Positions 36,027-43,685 of a DNA stretch of 64,000 nt are shown piece after piece. Position numbers and translations under genes: made by a program. Source of the DNA: Streptomyces sp. NBC_00223 (GTDB lineage Bacteria > Actinomycetota > Actinomycetes > Streptomycetales > Streptomycetaceae); assembly GCF_036199905.1 (NCBI RefSeq), contig NZ_CP108109.1:4587501-4651500 (forward strand), in the 5' to 3' direction. Under the pieces are notes generated by a model. It ran no database searches, was not told the origin of the DNA, and saw nothing but the letters and a program-made list of their open reading frames with translations. Within the stretch, counting starts at the first letter, position 1, and every line of letters starts with the position of its first letter.

Positions 36027-37241
36027 CTAGTTGCCGCCACCGGCCCGCAGGTGCGCGAGGTCGGCCTTGACGGTGTTGATCGGGATCGCGAATCCGAGGC
36101 CGACGCTGCCGGCGCTCGACGAGCCGCCCGAGGACGAGGAGTCGGCGTACATCGCCGAGTTGATGCCCACGATCTGGCCGCTCATGTTGATCAGGGCGCC
36201 GCCGGAGTTGCCCGGGTTGAGCGAGGCGTCGGTCTGGATCGCCTTGTACGTGGTGGTGGAGTTGCCGGTGCTGCCGTTGTACTGGTTGCCGCCGAAGGAG
36301 AACGGCCACTGGTCACCGCCACCACCGCCGTAGCCGCCGCCGTACTGCTGCTGTTGCTGCTGGCCCTGGCTCTCGTCGGTGGAGACCGTCACATCGCGGT
36401 TGAGCGCGGAGACGATGCCGCTGGTGACCGTGCCGGCCAGGCCCTCGGGGGAGCCGATGGCCACGACCTGGTCGCCGACGACCAGCCTGGAAGAGTCGCC
36501 GAGGGTCACCGCGGGCAGGCCACTGGCGCCCTGGACCTTGATCAGCGCGAGGTCCTTGGCCGGGTCGGTGCCGACCACCGACGCGGTGGCGGTCTTGCCG
36601 TTGCTGTAGCGCACGGACACGGAGTCCGCGCCCGCGATGACGTGGTTGTTGGTGACGATCTGCCCGTTGGCGGTGATGATGATGCCGGCGCCGGTGGACT
36701 TGCCGCTGTTGGAGGTCGCGTTGATCTCGACCACGCTGGGGCTGACCGCCTTGGCCACGCCCGCGATGCTGCCGTCGACCGAGCTGGCGTTGATCGCGCT
36801 GGCCGTGGCGACGCTGCCGGAGTGGTCGGTTCCGTTGCCGATCAGGGCGCCCGCGCCGCCGCCGATCACACCGGCCGCGACGGCCACGGCCGCGAGCAGG
36901 GCGACCGGTCCGCGGGCCTTGCGCCGCGCGTGCGGGGCGGGGCCGGCGGCGAGCGCCGCGTAGCCGGGCCCGGCCGGGGGCGGCGGGAAGGCGGGCGGCG
37001 GCGGGTAGTCGCCGTAGGTGCCGGCGGGGTCGCCGCACGCGGGGAGGTCGGCGGACGCGGGGAAGTCGGTGGACGTGCCGGCGTCACCGGCGGGCGCGCT
37101 CTCGTGGAGCGGTGCCTCGTAGCCTTCGGGGCCCGGGGTCGCGGCCGGTTCGGGGGCCGGGACTCGCGGGCCGAAGTAGAGCGGAAGCGACGGGTCGTGC
37201 GGGTACTGGGGTTCGCCGCCGTTGCGGCTGCTCTCGGTCAT
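36027..37241 (-). CDS. membrane-anchored HtrA-like serine protease without PDZ domain
   Basis: 404 aa. A long Pro/Gly/Asp-rich cytoplasmic tail, one helix (about 112-136), and an extracellular trypsin-like domain with an intact triad: His200 (TNNHV), Asp230 (KDLAL) and Ser346 (NPGNSGGAL). There is a GlnGlyGln6 plus Gly/Tyr tract (about 292-309) between strands of the second barrel, and the chain stops right after the protease domain (TVKADLAHLRAG), so the usual PDZ domain is missing. It sits upstream of a two-component pair and probably handles secreted-protein damage. The start has no clear Shine-Dalgarno. Confidence 0.9.
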   Translation of the reverse strand: MTESSRNGGEPQYPHDPSLPLYFGPRVPAPEPAATPGPEGYEAPLHESAPAGDAGTSTDFPASADLPACGDPAGTYGDYPPPPAFPPPPAGPGYAALAAGPAPHARRKARGPVALLAAVAVAAGVIGGGAGALIGNGTDHSGSVATASAINASSVDGSIAGVAKAVSPSVVEINATSNSGKSTGAGIIITANGQIVTNNHVIAGADSVSVRYSNGKTATASVVGTDPAKDLALIKVQGASGLPAVTLGDSSRLVVGDQVVAIGSPEGLAGTVTSGIVSALNRDVTVSTDESQGQQQQQQYGGGYGGGGGDQWPFSFGGNQYNGSTGNSTTTYKAIQTDASLNPGNSGGALINMSGQIVGINSAMYADSSSSGGSSSAGSVGLGFAIPINTVKADLAHLRAGGGN

Positions 37242-37502
37242 GTCTATGACTGTGTGCCCGGATCATGAGAGCCGCCTGAGCACACGCTGAGAAGCCCGAC
37301 AGAAGCAGGTATGCCCCATGTAAGGAAGATCGCCGGGAGCCGCCCCCCAGGGGCGGGAAAGCCGTACCGCACCCGCCCCCGTGACCCGCCGGAAGCCCCG
37401 CTCGCGTCAGTTCCGAAACACCGTCAGAAACCGTTCACCGGACGGTCCGCGGGCGTGAGCCGACGCCTCACCGGACGCCGTTCGGAAACGATCCCGGACG
37501 GC

Positions 37503-38528
37503 TCAGGAGTGGCACCCGCAGGAGTTCCGCACCACCAGCCGGGACGGGAACGTGCGCAGCCGCTCCCGGCGCGAACCCGGTACCCGCAGCGAGTCGTCGA
37601 GCACCGCGTCCACCGCCGCCCTGGCCATCGCCTGCCGGTCGGAGGCGACCGTGGTCAGCGGCGGGTCGGAGAGCCCGGCCTCCTTCACGTCGTCGAAGCC
37701 GGCCACCGCCAGCTCCCCCGGCACGTCGAGCCGCAGTTCTCGGGCGGCCCGCAGGACGCCGATCGCCTGGTCGTCGGTCGCGCAGAAGATGGCCGGCGGC
37801 CGGTCGGGGCCCGCGAGCAGCTTGAGCGCGACCTGGTAGGCGTCGTAACGGTTGTAGGGGGCGTGGAAGAGCCGCCCCTCCGTGGACTTCCCGGCCTCCT
37901 GCATGGCCCGCTGCCAGCCGACCACGTGGTCGGTGACCGGGTCGCCGACCACCGGGGTGGTCTCGGTGCCGCCGAGGCAGGCGACGTACGGGTGGCCGTG
38001 CTCCAGCAGATGCCGGGTGGCGAGCTGGGCGCCGCCGATGTCATCGGTGACGACCGCGATGTCGTCGATGCCCTCGGGGCGTTCCTGGAGCAGCACCACC
38101 CGGGCGTCCCACGCCTCGATCTCGGCGGCGGCGTTCTCGCTGGTGCCCTGGCTGATCAGGATCAGCCCGGAGACGCGCATGCCGAGGAAGGCCCGCAGAT
38201 AGTGCACCTCGCGCTCGTCGAGGTAGTCGGAGTTGCCGACCAGCACCATCTTTCCGCGCTCGGCGGCGGCCTGTTCGACCGCGTGCGCCATCTCCGCGAA
38301 GAACGGCTGGCGCGCGTCGGGCACGATCAGGCCGATCAGGTCGGTACGGCGGCTGGCCATCGCCTGAGCGACCCGGTCGGGCCGGTAGCCGAGCTGCTTG
38401 ATGGCCGCGAGCACTCGCTCGCGGGTGGCCGGGGCTACCGGCCGGGGTCCGTTGTTGATGACGTAGCTGACGACCGCGGTCGAGGTCCCCGCCAGTCTCG
38501 CCACGTCGTCACGCGTCACCTTGGGCAC
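37503..38528 (-). CDS. LacI-family transcriptional regulator
   Basis: 341 aa. HTH VTRDDVARLAGTSTAVVSYVINNG at the very N-terminus followed by a sugar-binding-like domain (LIGLIVPDARQPFFAEMAHAVEQ, GLILISQG, VAGFDD). The C-terminus ends NSCGCHS, a Cys-rich tail. The GTG start at 38528 has no Shine-Dalgarno but TAGACT ends 7 nt upstream with TGTGAC 17 bp before it: a leaderless transcript. 43 bp after glnR on the same strand. Confidence 0.88.
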   Translation of the reverse strand: MPKVTRDDVARLAGTSTAVVSYVINNGPRPVAPATRERVLAAIKQLGYRPDRVAQAMASRRTDLIGLIVPDARQPFFAEMAHAVEQAAAERGKMVLVGNSDYLDEREVHYLRAFLGMRVSGLILISQGTSENAAAEIEAWDARVVLLQERPEGIDDIAVVTDDIGGAQLATRHLLEHGHPYVACLGGTETTPVVGDPVTDHVVGWQRAMQEAGKSTEGRLFHAPYNRYDAYQVALKLLAGPDRPPAIFCATDDQAIGVLRAARELRLDVPGELAVAGFDDVKEAGLSDPPLTTVASDRQAMARAAVDAVLDDSLRVPGSRRERLRTFPSRLVVRNSCGCHS

Positions 38529-38535
38529 GTCGCGC

Positions 38536-38564
38536 AGTCTACGCGTGTCTAAACGCTCGTCACA
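38536..38564 (-). promoter_or_regulatory. leaderless promoter of the LacI-family gene
   Basis: On the minus strand TGTGAC, 17 bp, TAGACT (complement of -10 at 38536-38541). The -10 ends 7 nt before the GTG codon at 38528. It lies inside the 43-bp gap after glnR, partly overlapping its stop, and separates control of the two genes. Confidence 0.6.
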
Positions 38565-38571
38565 TAGATCG

Positions 38572-39366
38572 TCATACGGTCTGTTCGGCAGATTTGCGAC
38601 GAGTGGTCGGTTCACTGCCTGTTCGGTCGGCCGGACGCTCGCCCCGGCCCTGCGCCGCCTCGCTCCTGGCGGCCTCCTCGGCGGCCCGCTCGACCTTCTC
38701 CGGAGTCACGAACCGATAACCGACATTGCGTACCGTACCGATCAGCGACTCGTGCTCCACGCCGAGCTTGGCCCGCAGCCGCCGGACGTGCACATCCACC
38801 GTGCGGGTGCCGCCGAAGTAGTCGTAGCCCCACACCTCCTGGAGGAGCTGGGCGCGGGTGAAGACCCTGCCCGGGTGCTGCGCGAGGTACTTGAGCAGCT
38901 CGAACTCCTTGAAGGTCAGGTCGAGCACCCGGCCCTTGAGCTTCGCGCTGTACGTGGCCTCGTCGACCGACAGGTCGCCGTTGCGGATCTCCATCGGACT
39001 GTCCTCGGTGGTGATCTGCTGGCGTCCGGTCGCCAGTCGCAGCCGGGCCTCGACCTCGGCGGGCCCCGCGGTGTCGAGCAGCACGTCGTCGATTCCCCAG
39101 TCCGCGGTCACCGCGGCGAGCCCGCCCTCGGTGACCACCAGCAGCAGCGGGCACCCGGGCCCGGTGGAACGCAGCAGTTGGCACAGGCTGCGCACCTGCG
39201 GCAGATCGCGCCTGCCGTCGATCAGGATGACATCGGCGCCGGGGGTGTCCACCAGGGCAGGGCCCTCGGCGGGCGCCACACGCACGCTGTGCAGCAGCAG
39301 CCCCAGCGCGGGCAGTACCTCGGTGGACGGCTGGAGGGCGTTGGTCAGAAGCAGGAGAGAACTCAC
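38572..39366 (-). CDS. glnR: global nitrogen regulator GlnR
   Basis: 264-aa OmpR-type regulator whose receiver begins SSLLLLTNALQPSTEVLPAL and whose winged-helix domain contains LTFKEFELLKYLAQHPGRVFTR and RTVDVHVRRLRAKLGVEHE. The sequence matches from memory the Streptomyces GlnR over nearly its whole length. GlnR is an orphan regulator: no kinase is adjacent, as is normal. It controls glutamine synthetase, ammonium uptake and other nitrogen genes. GTG start with GGGAG 7 nt upstream. The start overlaps the stop of a 53-codon upstream ORF (GTGA). Confidence 0.96.
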   Translation of the reverse strand: MSSLLLLTNALQPSTEVLPALGLLLHSVRVAPAEGPALVDTPGADVILIDGRRDLPQVRSLCQLLRSTGPGCPLLLVVTEGGLAAVTADWGIDDVLLDTAGPAEVEARLRLATGRQQITTEDSPMEIRNGDLSVDEATYSAKLKGRVLDLTFKEFELLKYLAQHPGRVFTRAQLLQEVWGYDYFGGTRTVDVHVRRLRAKLGVEHESLIGTVRNVGYRFVTPEKVERAAEEAARSEAAQGRGERPADRTGSEPTTRRKSAEQTV

Positions 39367-39524
39367 CGGACGCTCCCGTCGACGTGGGTCTGCGCGGGAC
39401 AGCGCACCGCGCGCTTGCTGATCGGGTCGAGCTGGTCGAGCTGGCTCAAAGTGAACCCCTCCTCGGTCCGTGCGAGGACGACGTACCGTGTGCCGGAAAG
39501 CACGAAAGGACCTGGAGGCGACAT
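39363..39524 (-). CDS. 53-aa ORF coupled to glnR
   Basis: ATG at 39524, AGGA about 9 nt upstream, stop overlapping the glnR GTG as GTGA. The peptide (MSPPGPFVLSGTRYVVLART..., then EEGFTLSQLDQLDPISKRAV and a CPAQTHVDGS end) has ordinary protein composition with aliphatic strands. The arrangement implies that glnR translation depends on it. No family recognised. The alternative is that glnR is read from its own ribosome binding site and this ORF is untranslated. Confidence 0.5.
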   Translation of the reverse strand: MSPPGPFVLSGTRYVVLARTEEGFTLSQLDQLDPISKRAVRCPAQTHVDGSVR

Positions 39525-39558
39525 TGCCCAGGTCCTGTTCCAAGGAAGAATAGCCCAC

Positions 39559-40419
39559 ATGGACAGCCCTGCCGAGACCGATGACACACGTATGCGTGTC
39601 ACGCCGATCACTTCGAGTGGTCACCGCGCGGTGTTGTTGACGTCCGACGGGGTGCCGATCGAGGCCGAGCACCGCCCGGCCGAGGGCGGGTCCGACCGGA
39701 CGGCGATCGTGCTGGCCCACGGCTTCACGGGCGCGCTGGAGCGGCCCGCGGTGCGGCGCGCGGCGGAGACCTTCCGCCGCTTCGGCGGTGTGGTGACCTT
39801 CTCCTTCCGCGGCCACGGCCGCTCCGGCGGCCGGTCCACGGTCGGTGACCTGGAAATCCTCGACTTGGACGCGGCCGTTCGGTGGGCGCGGCGGCTGGGG
39901 TACGCCCGGGTGGCCACGGTCGGCTTCTCGATGGGCGGCTCGGTGGTGCTGCGGCACGCCGGGGCGGCGGGCGGCGGACGTCCGCCGCGACCCGGGGCCG
40001 GGGACACGTCCCCGGCGGAGGCGGTCGACGCCGTGGTCGCGGTCAGCTCTCCCGCGCGCTGGTACTACCGGGGGACCGCGCCCATGCGGCGGCTGCACTG
40101 GGTGGTGACCCGGCCGACCGGGCGGCTGGTCTCCCGGCTGGGCCTGCGCACCCGTATCGACCCCGAGGAGTGGGACCCGGTGCCGCCCTCGCCGGTCGAG
40201 TCCGTGCCGTACATCGCGCCCACCCCGCTGCTGATCGTGCACGGCGACCGGGACACGTACTTCCCGCTCGACCATCCGCGCTCGCTGGCCGCCGCGGCGG
40301 GGGAGGGCAACGCGGAGCTGTGGATCGAGCGCGGCTTCGGCCACGCGGAGAACGCGGCCGAGCCCGCGCTGCTGGGCCGGATCGGCGACTGGCTGACCGC
40401 CCGTGTTCCCGCCCGGTGA
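39559..40419 (+). CDS. alpha/beta hydrolase
   Basis: 286 aa. Oxyanion strand LAHGFTGALERP, nucleophile elbow GFSMGG with Ser124, acid in HGDRDTYFPL and His in ERGFGHAENA complete the triad. Likely an esterase or peptidase-like lipase of unknown substrate. ATG 39559 has AAGGAAG upstream. A long frame from 38521 reads across glnR and is not real. Divergent from glnR with only 34 bp between the two 5' ends if the 53-codon ORF is counted. Confidence 0.88.
   Translation: MDSPAETDDTRMRVTPITSSGHRAVLLTSDGVPIEAEHRPAEGGSDRTAIVLAHGFTGALERPAVRRAAETFRRFGGVVTFSFRGHGRSGGRSTVGDLEILDLDAAVRWARRLGYARVATVGFSMGGSVVLRHAGAAGGGRPPRPGAGDTSPAEAVDAVVAVSSPARWYYRGTAPMRRLHWVVTRPTGRLVSRLGLRTRIDPEEWDPVPPSPVESVPYIAPTPLLIVHGDRDTYFPLDHPRSLAAAAGEGNAELWIERGFGHAENAAEPALLGRIGDWLTARVPAR
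39582..39601. promoter_or_regulatory. 20-bp inverted repeat at hydrolase 5' end
   Basis: TGACACACGTATGCGTGTCA: TGACAC and GTGTCA arms are perfect and the centre is nearly symmetric. It lies at codons 8-15 of the hydrolase and about 60 bp upstream of the 53-codon ORF/glnR unit, where it could act as an operator. Confidence 0.4.
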
Positions 40420-40542
40420 CGCGGACGGGCCATGATGGACGCCGGCACGGCGTGCGCCGAAGGACGCGAGGCGCACGGCGTGAGCACACAAGACACATGA
40501 GACATGCGTACGACGCGATGACGAGGGACGGAGCGGAGCGCG

Positions 40543-40827
40543 ATGGCTGCACCCCACCCGGCCACGGGCCCGGCGGGCACGATCCGCTACTGGGCGGCCG
40601 CGAAGGCCGCCGCGGGCACGGCGGAGGAGCCGTACCGGGCGGCGAACCTCGCCGACGCCCTCGCCGCCGCCCGTGCCCGTCACGCCCGTGAACCGGAGTT
40701 CGCCCGCGTCCTGCTGCGCTGCTCCTTCCTGATCGACGGCGACCCCGTCGGCACCCGCGACCACACCGCGGTCCCTCTGCCCGACGGCGGCACGGTGGAG
40801 GTCCTCCCACCGTTCGCGGGAGGATGA
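40543..40827 (+). CDS. MoaD/ThiS-like sulfur carrier protein
   Basis: 94 aa, beta-grasp fold, ending VEVLPPFAGG. The C-terminal Gly-Gly is the thiocarboxylate acceptor typical of MoaD/ThiS carriers. GDPVGTRDHTAVPLPDGGTVEVLPP is the family core. It lies close to glnR and sulfurtransferase genes, but the E1 partner is not adjacent. The stop overlaps the next start as ATGA, so it is coupled to the membrane protein gene. Possibly for molybdopterin or a specialised sulfur transfer. Confidence 0.85.
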   Translation: MAAPHPATGPAGTIRYWAAAKAAAGTAEEPYRAANLADALAAARARHAREPEFARVLLRCSFLIDGDPVGTRDHTAVPLPDGGTVEVLPPFAGG

Positions 40828-42428
40828 ACATGACGAACCACGAAGACTTCGCCTCCGGCGCCGGTGAGGAGTACGGCTCGGCCCCCGGCCACCCGCCGAG
40901 GGACGCGGACCGGGAGCAGGGCCCCCTCCCGGGCGGCGCCCGCCGCTCCCACCGCGGCGCGAGCGAGGCGGCCCCCGGCTACCCGGCGTACGACCAGGCG
41001 CCCGGCTACGGTGAGGGGCCCGGCCACAGGCCCGGCCACCCGGCGGCCGGCCCGTACGGTCAGGCCCCCGGCGGGCCCGGCGGGGGCTCCCACCGCGGCA
41101 GGGCCGAGACGACCCCCGGCCCCACCCCGGCCCCGGACGGCCCCTACGCCGACCCGCGGCGGGCATACGGGATCGATCAGGGCGGGCAGCAGTCCGGCGA
41201 CTATGTCTACGGCGCTCCCTACGACGACGGCGCCTACCGCCCCGAGCCGCCCGGGAACCACGGCGAGCACTTGCCCCGGACGTACGGCGAGCACCCTCCT
41301 GGCGCGCCCGGCGGTTACGGCGACCCGCTGCCCGGAGCCGTCGGCGGCTACGGCGGCCCGTCCGACGCCCAGGCGTGGGGGCACTCGTCCGCCCAGGACC
41401 CGTACGCGCCCCCGGTGCCCTCCGGGGACGGCTGGAGCCCGGCGCCGGCCGCCGCCCACCCGTGGGCCGCGCAGCCCGACCACGCGTACGAGGCCCAGCA
41501 GGCCCAGCCCCGGGCGTATGAGCACACGGCCCTGCCGCAGACGCAGGACCACACCGCCCTGCCGCAGTCCTACGAGCACACCGCCCTGCTGCCCGTGCTG
41601 GAGGAGTTCCGGGACGTCAGGGAAGCCGAGGCGTCCGGGCCCGAGGCCGGGACGCCGCAGCCCGCCCCCGCTCCCCGGACCGGCTCGCCGATCATCCCGC
41701 CGGGCATCCAGCCCGCGGCCCTCACCGCCGCCCTCGGGCTGCTGCTGGCGGGCGGCGCCGCGGTCGGCAAGCCCGGTCTCGCCGTGATCCTGGTGGTGCT
41801 TGAGGCCGTCACCGCCGCCGGGTGGTTCCGGCTCAACGGTATGTGGCCCGCCCGGCAGGGCATCGTGCTGGCCTTCCTCGCCGGGGTGACCGCCGACATC
41901 GCCCTGCTCGCCGCGGACGGCTCCCACGGGCCCGCCGTACTGCTCGGCACGCTCGGTGTGTGGCTGCTGCTGGTCCTCGTGCTCCAGCTGCGCCACCACG
42001 GCTCGGCCGACGAACGGCTCTCCTCGCTGACCGCGACCTCCGCGTCCACCCTGCTCACCGTGGTCGCCGCGGGCTATCTCGCCACGGCGACCTCGCACGC
42101 GGGCAGCGACCCGGTGGCGGTCGGCGTGATCGCGGTCGCGGCCGCCACGGTGGTCCGCGCCCTGCGGCTGCCCGGCGGCGGAGGCTTCTCGGTGGTGCTG
42201 TCACTGCTGGCGGCGGGCGCCAGCGGCTATCTGACCGGAGGGGCCACCGACTTCGGCTCGTTCGACGGGGTGCTGCTCGCCCTGGCCGCCGGGCTGTGCG
42301 CGGTGATCGGCCTGCGGGTCGCCAGTTACGACTTCCCGTCCCGCTTCGTGCACTTCACCGCGGGCGTGGCGCTGCCGCTGACCGCGGCGGCGCCGATCGT
42401 CTACATCCTGGGCACGGCCCTGAACTGA
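40824..42428 (+). CDS. polytopic membrane protein with disordered N-terminus
   Basis: 534 aa. Residues 1-285 are Gly/Pro/Tyr-rich and disordered with repeated PGYG/PYGQ-like units; the remainder is about nine hydrophobic helices rich in Ala/Gly/Leu (IQPAALTAALGLLLAGGAAV onward). No transporter motif recognised. Coupled to the MoaD-like gene by a 4-nt overlap. The long low-complexity tail may be a scaffold or cell-wall contact. Confidence 0.8.
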   Translation: MNMTNHEDFASGAGEEYGSAPGHPPRDADREQGPLPGGARRSHRGASEAAPGYPAYDQAPGYGEGPGHRPGHPAAGPYGQAPGGPGGGSHRGRAETTPGPTPAPDGPYADPRRAYGIDQGGQQSGDYVYGAPYDDGAYRPEPPGNHGEHLPRTYGEHPPGAPGGYGDPLPGAVGGYGGPSDAQAWGHSSAQDPYAPPVPSGDGWSPAPAAAHPWAAQPDHAYEAQQAQPRAYEHTALPQTQDHTALPQSYEHTALLPVLEEFRDVREAEASGPEAGTPQPAPAPRTGSPIIPPGIQPAALTAALGLLLAGGAAVGKPGLAVILVVLEAVTAAGWFRLNGMWPARQGIVLAFLAGVTADIALLAADGSHGPAVLLGTLGVWLLLVLVLQLRHHGSADERLSSLTATSASTLLTVVAAGYLATATSHAGSDPVAVGVIAVAAATVVRALRLPGGGGFSVVLSLLAAGASGYLTGGATDFGSFDGVLLALAAGLCAVIGLRVASYDFPSRFVHFTAGVALPLTAAAPIVYILGTALN

Positions 42429-42591
42429 GCGAACCCGGTGCCCGGCCCGGGGAACGCCATCGGACAGCGCGGACAGCGCGGTCGGACAACGGCCCGGACA
42501 ACGGATCGGCCGGGCCGGGAACCGTGGCGCCCCCGCCACCCGTCAGGGCTGGGGGGATGTCGAACGTGGAACGAGCGGGGAGTGCGGGCGC

Positions 42592-43287
42592 ATGCGAGTG
42601 GCGCGGATAGTCCTGATCGTCGTGGTGATCCTCGGCGGTCTCTTCGTCGCGGCCGACCGGATCGCGGTGTCGGTGGCCGAGAAGAAGGTCGCCGAGCGGG
42701 CCCAGGCCACCGAGGGCCTGACGGTGAAGCCGAAGGTGTCGATCGAGGGCTTTCCGTTCCTCACCCAGGCCCTTTCCGGCAAGCTGGACGACGTGAAGAT
42801 CTCCGCGAACGACATCGCGGCGGGCGACGGCGGGCAGCAGGTGCGCGTCGACAGCTTCCACGCCGATCTGCACGGCGTGAAGCTCTCCGACAACTACCAC
42901 CGGGCGGTCGCCGACAACGCCGACGGGCTGGCGTTCCTCACCTACGAGGACCTGACCAAGGCCGCGCCCGACGGCATCAAGGTCTCCTACGCGGGCACGG
43001 CCGCCAACGGCAAGCCGCTGGTGAAGCTCTCCGGCGAGATCCTGAGCGCGCGGCTGAGCGTGCTGAGCCAGGTCACCGTGCGTGGGCCGGACACGATCGG
43101 GCTGCGCGCGCAGTCGATCCCCAAGGCGTTCACCGAGCTGGGCCTGGAGAACGACGTGCGGCAGAAGATCGACTTCACCCTCCAGCTCTCGCACATGCCG
43201 GCGAACATCTCGCTCACCTCGGTGACGGCCACGCCGGACGGCATATCCGTGGCCGCCGCGGGCAGAAATGTGGTTCTCGCCAACTGA
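42592..43287 (+). CDS. DUF2993 (LmeA-like) lipoglycan-related protein
   Basis: 231 aa. An N-terminal anchor (IVLIVVVILGGLFVAADRIAV) precedes an extracellular domain with the DUF2993 pattern: VKPKVSIEGFPFLTQALSGKLDDVKISANDI, then VRVDSFHADLHGVKLSDNY. Mycobacterial relatives act in lipomannan maturation. ATG with GGGGAG about 10 nt upstream. The preceding 163 bp hold a GTGGCG-CCCC-CGCCAC hairpin and repeats of CGGACAACGG but no gene. Confidence 0.82.
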   Translation: MRVARIVLIVVVILGGLFVAADRIAVSVAEKKVAERAQATEGLTVKPKVSIEGFPFLTQALSGKLDDVKISANDIAAGDGGQQVRVDSFHADLHGVKLSDNYHRAVADNADGLAFLTYEDLTKAAPDGIKVSYAGTAANGKPLVKLSGEILSARLSVLSQVTVRGPDTIGLRAQSIPKAFTELGLENDVRQKIDFTLQLSHMPANISLTSVTATPDGISVAAAGRNVVLAN

Positions 43288-43373
43288 GACGGCCCTGTCC
43301 GTACCGTAAGTCGCCGTGGTCCCCGGATGCGTTCGGGAGGCCCGCGGGCGCTGGAACACGGCCTCGATCGCAT

Positions 43374-43393
43374 GTCCGTATCATTATACGGAC
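43374..43393. promoter_or_regulatory. perfect inverted repeat upstream of the sulfur operon
   Basis: GTCCGTATCATTATACGGAC: 8-bp arms, 4-bp centre. It ends 29 bp before the -35 of the leader-peptide promoter, so a transcription factor could bind here. The factor is not identified. Confidence 0.6.
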
Positions 43394-43421
43394 AATCTTG
43401 TCTCGGTATGTGAAACAGCGG

Positions 43422-43450
43422 TGACACTCACCCGTTCATTTCCCTACGAT
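43422..43450 (+). promoter_or_regulatory. promoter of the leader peptide / sulfurtransferase operon
   Basis: TGACAC (43422-43427), 17-bp spacer, TACGAT (43445-43450). The predicted start site falls at or next to the leader ATG at 43458, so the transcript is probably leaderless. Confidence 0.65.
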
Positions 43451-43457
43451 CGGGACC

Positions 43458-43538
43458 ATGACGCGACAGGCGGATCTCACGAAGCGGCGGGCAGTAGACC
43501 TGTGCCGCGTCGCCGCCATGCTCTGTCGCGCGACCTAG
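43458..43538 (+). CDS. Cys-containing leader peptide
   Basis: 26-aa ORF beginning MTRQADLTKRRAVDLCRVAAM and ending LCRAT. This RRxVDLCRV...CR pattern is the conserved leader-peptide type seen upstream of sulfur genes in Streptomyces and relatives. Two Cys codons suggest that translation responds to cysteine supply. It lies 147 bp before the sulfurtransferase and is followed by GC-rich stems. No Shine-Dalgarno; the -10 is 7 nt upstream. Confidence 0.8.
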   Translation: MTRQADLTKRRAVDLCRVAAMLCRAT

Positions 43539-43596
43539 GGGCGGCAGCGTCCCCTGTGCCGATGCGGGCCCCGGGCCCCCGGCGCCGCCTGCCCGC
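43537..43596 (+). promoter_or_regulatory. probable attenuator after the leader peptide
   Basis: AGGGG (43537-43541) pairs with CCCCT (43551-43555) across the leader stop codon. A larger stem GCGGGC (43564-43569) / GCCCGC (43591-43596) encloses a self-complementary GGGCCCCGGGCCC. Alternative pairing could couple leader translation to downstream reading. No T-tract is seen; the mechanism is inferred. Confidence 0.45.
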
Positions 43597-43685
43597 CCCC
43601 GCCGTACCGGCACTTCCCGCGCACTGTTGCGCACTCGCGCAACACCGCGCCACCGCACATCCGTACTGCCCCGGAGGAGAACAGC

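Noticed and set aside
33775..36309. 844-codon minus frame joining regulator and kinase regions
   Set aside because: Only its 3' part is the kinase in frame; upstream it is out of frame with the response regulator and reads Arg/Pro-rich nonsense.
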